A stretch of DNA of 7,817 bases from Oscillospiraceae bacterium (GTDB lineage Bacteria > Bacillota > Clostridia > Oscillospirales > Oscillospiraceae). Below, one piece after another: positions 5,510 through 7,817 of the stretch (position 1 is its first letter; the number at the start of each line of letters is the position of its first letter). The position numbers and the translations under genes were made by a program. The stretch spans positions 1 to 7,817 of the forward strand of contig JAHHSE010000068.1 in assembly GCA_020025395.1 (NCBI GenBank). The letters are read 5' to 3'. The notes beneath the pieces were generated by a model. It saw only the letters and a program-made list of their open reading frames with translations, made no database searches and had not been told where the DNA came from.

Positions 5510-5674
5510 TTATTTGGTCTCGTTGTGGACGGTGTGCTTCCGGCAGAAGGGGCAGTACTTGTTGAGTTCCAGACGGTCAGGGGTATTCTTCTTGTTTTTG
5601 TTGGTGTTGTAGTTGCGCTGCTTGCACTCGGAGCAGCGCAGAGTGATTTTCACTCGGGAACCGGCTTTGGCCAT
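5510..5674 (-). CDS. rpmG: 50S ribosomal protein L33, four-cysteine form
   Basis: A 54-residue L33 starting MAKAGSRVKITLRC. It carries CSEC and CPFC, the two zinc-binding pairs of the C+ form, and the NKNTPDRLELNKYC-type core of the family. The start ATG (5672-5674) has GGAGGTG 9 nt upstream; the frame is open further upstream but this is the leader. It is the first gene of the rpmG-secE-nusG-rplK-rplA unit. No tRNA-Trp gene lies between rpmG and secE, although one is often found there in Firmicutes. Zinc-dependent L33 is often paired with a zinc-free paralogue elsewhere. Confidence 0.96.
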   Translation of the reverse strand: MAKAGSRVKITLRCSECKQRNYNTNKNKKNTPDRLELNKYCPFCRKHTVHNETK

Positions 5675-5887
5675 GGTGTTCGGCACCTCCTTCATTTTTC
5701 GGCTGGGGGGAAAATAAAAAACCCGAAACCAGCCGTTTGGCCGATTTCGGATACCAAAGGGGCATAAAATCCCCTGAAAAGGTACGGAAATCGGCACGCT
5801 TGCTTGCCTCCCTATGTTCCTGAACGGCCAAGGGTGTCATAGGTCATCCCGTAAAAATGCCCATCACAAAAAGCCCTTTTCATAGGT
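5675..5887 (-). promoter_or_regulatory. Long structured leader of the rpmG operon with terminator/antiterminator
   Basis: About 210 nt separate the inferred transcription start from rpmG. The RNA can pair CCGATTTC..GTACC (5781-5794) with GGTAT..GAAATCGG (5741-5755) around a small AGGGG/CCCCT hairpin. The same 5741-5750 segment is the 5' arm of a strong intrinsic terminator (5711-5750). The two folds exclude each other, the classic layout of transcription attenuation. Further upstream CCTATG occurs twice (5838-5843, 5881-5886) and can pair with CATAGG (5811-5816). I recognise no known riboswitch or T-box here. The ligand is unknown. Confidence 0.65.
5711..5750 (-). terminator. Intrinsic terminator inside the rpmG leader (attenuator)
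   Basis: On the minus strand a 28-nt hairpin (5723-5750) forms 12 pairs, two of them G-U, closed by a 4-nt loop, and is followed by GTTTTTTATTTT. It lies 20 bases upstream of the rpmG Shine-Dalgarno and downstream of a strong promoter, with no other coding gene between. It must be conditional or leaky. Confidence 0.85.
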
Positions 5888-5893
5888 GCTGGA

Positions 5894-5922
5894 AGTATAT
5901 CATGTTTCTGTCCGTCTGTCAA
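5894..5922 (-). promoter_or_regulatory. Strong promoter of the rpmG-secE-nusG-rplKA operon
   Basis: On the minus strand TTGACA (5917-5922), a 17-bp spacer and TATACT (5894-5899), with the TG of an extended -10 one base upstream. Predicted start near 5887. Confidence 0.9.
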
Positions 5923-5958
5923 GGGTAAAACGGAAGATTTTTATCGAAGAAATTTCGG

Positions 5959-5987
5959 TTGACAAGGGGATCCCCTTTGCGGATAAT
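5959..5987 (+). promoter_or_regulatory. Promoter of ruvX
   Basis: TTGACA (5959-5964), a 17-bp spacer and GATAAT (5982-5987). The predicted start near 5994 falls on the Shine-Dalgarno, so the leader would be only about a dozen bases. The promoter is divergent from that of rpmG; the two -35 boxes are 36 bp apart. Confidence 0.85.
5964..5977. promoter_or_regulatory. 14-bp palindrome in the ruvX promoter spacer, possible operator
   Basis: AAGGGGATCCCCTT is a perfect palindrome lying exactly between the -35 and -10 of the ruvX promoter. A dimeric repressor bound here would block RNA polymerase. No candidate regulator is encoded in the window. Confidence 0.4.
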
Positions 5988-6006
5988 GGAGAAAAGGAGT
6001 GATATG

Positions 6007-6438
6007 ATGCGTATTATGGCCATTGACTATGGAGATGCCCGGACGGGGATCGCCGTTTCGGATGCCACCGGCCTTTTGGCCGGGTTTACCACGGTGATTC
6101 AGAGCCGTAAGTCGGAGGTAGTGGCGGAGAAGATTGCCGAACTGGGGAAGGAGATGGGGGTCGAGGAGCTGGTCATGGGTTTTCCCAAAAACATGGATGG
6201 GACGGAGGGGCTGAGGGCGGAGCTTTATCGGGGCTTTGCCAAGCGGCTGGAGGAGGTCACCGGCCTTGTTCCGGTGCTTTGGGATGAGCGGCGCACCACC
6301 GTCGAGGCCCATGCCATTCTGCACGCCGGGGGCAGGAAAAGCAAGGACCATCGTAAAAATGTGGACGCTGTGGCAGCCGCTCTGATTTTGGAGGGCTATC
6401 TGACCCGAAGGAGGCTGGAGAAAAGGGAGGCGTTTTAG
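6007..6438 (+). CDS. ruvX: Holliday junction resolvase-like / pre-16S rRNA nuclease YqgF
   Basis: A 143-residue YqgF/RuvX protein with an RNase H-like fold. It is known to process the 5' end of 16S rRNA, and a role on Holliday junctions has been proposed. Visible signatures are IMAIDYGDARTGIAVSD with Asp7, GFPKNMDGTEG (58-68), WDERRTTVEA with Glu94, and VDAVAAALILEGYL with Asp120; these acidic residues form the metal site. The second of two adjacent ATGs (6007) is chosen because AAGGAG ends 7 nt before it and because the family starts this way; 6004 is possible. Its stop is one base from the stop of the facing TauE gene. Confidence 0.95.
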   Translation: MRIMAIDYGDARTGIAVSDATGLLAGFTTVIQSRKSEVVAEKIAELGKEMGVEELVMGFPKNMDGTEGLRAELYRGFAKRLEEVTGLVPVLWDERRTTVEAHAILHAGGRKSKDHRKNVDAVAAALILEGYLTRRRLEKREAF

Positions 6439-6439
6439 T

Positions 6440-6799
6440 TTAGGACCGGCGAAAAAGCTCCCGTACTCCGATATAGATGAGGTAGACCCCGAAAAACCGC
6501 CGCAGGAGTTCCACATCCAGGGAAGTGGCCGCCCAGGCGGCCAGACAGGTCCCCGCCAGTCCGGCCAGAACGGCGGGGAGGACCACTTTTTTCTCCACGA
6601 AGCCGTTTTTCAGATGAGAGGGTAGGGCGGTGGCGGCAGTGGGCAGAAAGTAGAGCAGGTTAATGCCCTGGGCCAGGTGCTGGTCCAGACCCGCAAAGGT
6701 GTTCATATAGAGGAGGAGCAGGGTGCCGCCGCCAATACCAAAGCCGGAGAGGACCCCGGCTGCCGCCCCGGCCAGAAAGGCGGTGATCCAGGCCCCCAT
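6440..6799 (-). CDS. TauE/SafE-family membrane protein, half-length (second of pair)
   Basis: A 119-residue hydrophobic protein starting MGAWITAFLAGAAAGVLSG. It has FGIGGGTLLLLYM (20-32), the glycine motif of TauE/SafE anion exporters, and about three to four membrane segments (roughly 5-33, 40-60, 70-92, 100-113). Full TauE/SafE proteins have about 250 residues built from two such repeats. The ATG (6797-6799) overlaps the TGA of the preceding gene by one base, so translation is coupled. The N-terminal Met is certain; the longer in-frame reading to 7147 is antisense-like junk overlapping the first gene. The pair probably acts together as one transporter. The substrate (sulfite, sulfoacetate or another anion) is unknown. 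Confidence 0.88.
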   Translation of the reverse strand: MGAWITAFLAGAAAGVLSGFGIGGGTLLLLYMNTFAGLDQHLAQGINLLYFLPTAATALPSHLKNGFVEKKVVLPAVLAGLAGTCLAAWAATSLDVELLRRFFGVYLIYIGVRELFRRS

Positions 6800-7164
6800 C
6801 AGAAGAAGAGGGACTTGACGCCGCCGTAAAGAATCAAAAGAGCGAAGAGACGGCGCAGCCAGTCCATGTTCCAGGATTGAAAGGTCTTTCCTCCCACGAA
6901 ACCTCCCAAAAGCCCTCCCGCCAGATAGGGGAGGGCGGTGACAAAGTCCAGTCCGCCCCTTATGAAGTAGATAAAGGAGGAGAGGAGACAGAGGGGGAGG
7001 ATGATGAGGATCGAGGTGGCAAAGGCCTGCCTTTGGTCCAGTCCGCACTTTCCGGAAAGCTGTGGGACCAGAACCATGCCTCCGCCGCCCCCGAAGAATC
7101 CGTTGGCGAGCCCTGCCAGCCCTCCCGCCACGGCAGGGGCCGCCCAATCCGGCTGTTTGCCCAT
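6799..7164 (-). CDS. TauE/SafE-family membrane protein, half-length (first of pair)
   Basis: A 121-residue membrane protein with FFGGGGGMVLVPQL (23-36), the glycine-rich TauE/SafE repeat motif, after an N-terminal helix (about 9-22). Further membrane segments cover about 49-68, 74-92 and 104-118. It is one half of a usual TauE/SafE transporter and its TGA overlaps the start of the second half. The ATG (7162-7164) has GGGAGGG 8 nt upstream, but that site lies in the 3' arm of the upstream gene's terminator hairpin. A frameshifted full-length gene is unlikely because each half has its own start and RBS context or coupling, and each ends after its last membrane helix. Confidence 0.88.
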   Translation of the reverse strand: MGKQPDWAAPAVAGGLAGLANGFFGGGGGMVLVPQLSGKCGLDQRQAFATSILIILPLCLLSSFIYFIRGGLDFVTALPYLAGGLLGGFVGGKTFQSWNMDWLRRLFALLILYGGVKSLFF

Positions 7165-7212
7165 AAAAACATCCCTCCCTTTGGATCTAGTGTTCCAAGG
7201 GAGGGATGTTTT
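7165..7212 (-). terminator. Terminator of tcdA overlapping the RBS of the TauE pair
   Basis: A stem of about 19 pairs (7166-7185 with 7194-7212, one bulged base, 8-nt loop) starts at the tcdA stop codon and ends in TTTTT (7165-7169). The TauE ATG follows at once. The GGGAGGG Shine-Dalgarno (7173-7179) forms part of the 3' arm. The stem also has a short T run in the other direction. Confidence 0.88.
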
Positions 7213-7240
7213 ATACAGGGAGAAAGTTTTTCCCCGTCAA
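7210..7240 (-). promoter_or_regulatory. Possible promoter for the TauE pair inside the end of tcdA
   Basis: On the minus strand TTGACG (7235-7240) and TATAAA (7210-7215) are 19 bp apart; TGTATA gives 17 bp. The transcript would begin at the terminator hairpin. Spacing is not ideal, so confidence is low. Confidence 0.35.
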
Positions 7241-7817
7241 ATCGCTGACACAGACAGCCGCCATCAGCAGACCGGCGGAGGCCGGGACCCAGATCACGCT
7301 GGCGGGAACGCTTCTCCGTCCGGGGGGAGGGGCTTCAGGCTGCGCGGTTTCATGGGCCTGTTCCGGAGACCAGACCACCTTGTGGTGGGGGATATTCCGT
7401 TTCCGCAGCTCTTTGCGGATCACGCGGGCCAGGGGACAGCCCTGGGTTTCGGCAATGTCTCCCACCCGTAAGAGTCTGGGGTCCAGCTTGTTCCCTGTAC
7501 CCAGGGCGGATAGGAGGGGGATCTGCCTGGAAAGGGCGGTTTCGATGAGATCCAGTTTGCAGGAGACCAGATCAATGCAGTCCAATACATAATCATAGGG
7601 AGCCCAGAAAGTCTCCCGGCACCTGGACTCGTATTTCCCTGCAATGGGATGGACCTGACAGGAAGGGGAGAGGAGGGCGATTCGATCCGCCAGGGCCTGA
7701 GCCTTGGGCCGACCCAGGGAGGCTGTGGTGGCCTGGACCTGACGGTTTAGGTTGGAGATCCCCACCTCATCATGGTCGATGAGGGTGAGACGGCCCACCC
7801 CGGTACGGGCCAAAGCC
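7211..7817 (-). CDS. tcdA: tRNA threonylcarbamoyladenosine dehydratase (TcdA/CsdL-like), N-terminus missing
   Basis: The C-terminal 201 residues of an E1-like ThiF-fold enzyme; the start lies beyond the right edge. Family features are ALARTGVGRLTLIDHDEVGIS followed by NLNRQ, which holds the ATP-binding Asp and Arg, then YVLDCID, GTGNKLDP and the C-terminal VIWVPASAGLLMAA. TcdA uses ATP to cyclise t6A to ct6A at position 37 of tRNAs reading ANN codons, aiding decoding. The Gly-rich GxGGxG loop should lie just outside the window. MoeB/ThiF proteins share the fold, but the GTGNKLDP-type segment and the basic RVIRKELRKRNI region resemble TcdA. The gene ends at a terminator that overlaps the following gene's RBS. 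Confidence 0.85.
   Translation of the reverse strand, partial: ALARTGVGRLTLIDHDEVGISNLNRQVQATTASLGRPKAQALADRIALLSPSCQVHPIAGKYESRCRETFWAPYDYVLDCIDLVSCKLDLIETALSRQIPLLSALGTGNKLDPRLLRVGDIAETQGCPLARVIRKELRKRNIPHHKVVWSPEQAHETAQPEAPPPGRRSVPASVIWVPASAGLLMAAVCVSDLTGKNFLPV

Noticed and set aside
5675..5797. N-terminal extension of L33 and an overlapping frame to 5840
   Set aside because: The open frame runs through the leader terminator and antiterminator; L33 begins at MAKAGSRVKI with a strong RBS.
5675..5887. T-box or known riboswitch in the rpmG leader
   Set aside because: No T-box GGGTGGnACCGCG-like segment and no core I recognise from known riboswitches; left as an unknown attenuator.
1..7817. 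CRISPR arrays, insertion-sequence ends, rRNA or tRNA genes
   Set aside because: No direct-repeat arrays, transposase genes or RNA-gene folds were seen on reading both strands.

Overview
The window looks like chromosomal DNA from a spore-forming, fairly GC-rich member of the Clostridia, most likely of the Oscillospiraceae type. The gene content is clostridial: a four-cysteine L33, a Firmicute-style L10 leader, strong AGGAGG ribosome-binding sites and a sporulation sigma-factor fragment. The taxonomic call is inference from style; no marker search was possible.

Layout. Positions 1-229 (minus) hold the N-terminus of an uncharacterised FAD-dependent oxidoreductase. Positions 289-369 (minus) hold only the last 26 codons of a sigma factor. 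They carry the YVSRIEKKAL signature of sigma-K and are cut off upstream by an in-frame stop. Next come a terminator, a 529-codon large serine recombinase (425-2014, minus) and a 40-codon gene coupled to it (2016-2138, minus). This is the architecture of one end of a skin (sigK intervening) element; the 5' part of sigK is not in the window.

Positions 2196-5922 (minus) are the ribosomal/transcription cluster rpmG-secE-nusG-rplK-rplA followed by rplJ-rplL, ending at a strong terminator. A near-consensus promoter drives rpmG through a leader of about 210 nt that can fold into a terminator or a competing antiterminator. A perfect TTGACA-17-TATAAT promoter sits inside an inverted repeat between rplA and rplJ and leads into an L10 autoregulatory leader. 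The rpoB-rpoC genes that usually follow rplL are absent; the skin-type recombinase lies there instead.

The right part has ruvX (plus) with its own promoter, which contains a 14-bp palindrome. Facing it are two overlapping half-length TauE/SafE membrane-protein genes (minus). Upstream of them is the 3' portion of a tcdA-like tRNA ct6A dehydratase (7211-7817, minus). The tcdA terminator hairpin also contains the Shine-Dalgarno sequence of the first TauE gene.

How they work together. rpmG to rplL supply translation, protein-export and transcription-elongation parts, and appear to be tuned by several RNA structures: the rpmG leader, a possible L1 site before rplK, and the L10 leader. The recombinase would be expected to rejoin sigK in the mother cell during sporulation. 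The most noteworthy points are the unusual break of sigK inside its DNA-recognition helix, the position of this element end next to the ribosomal operon, and the rpmG attenuator-like leader.
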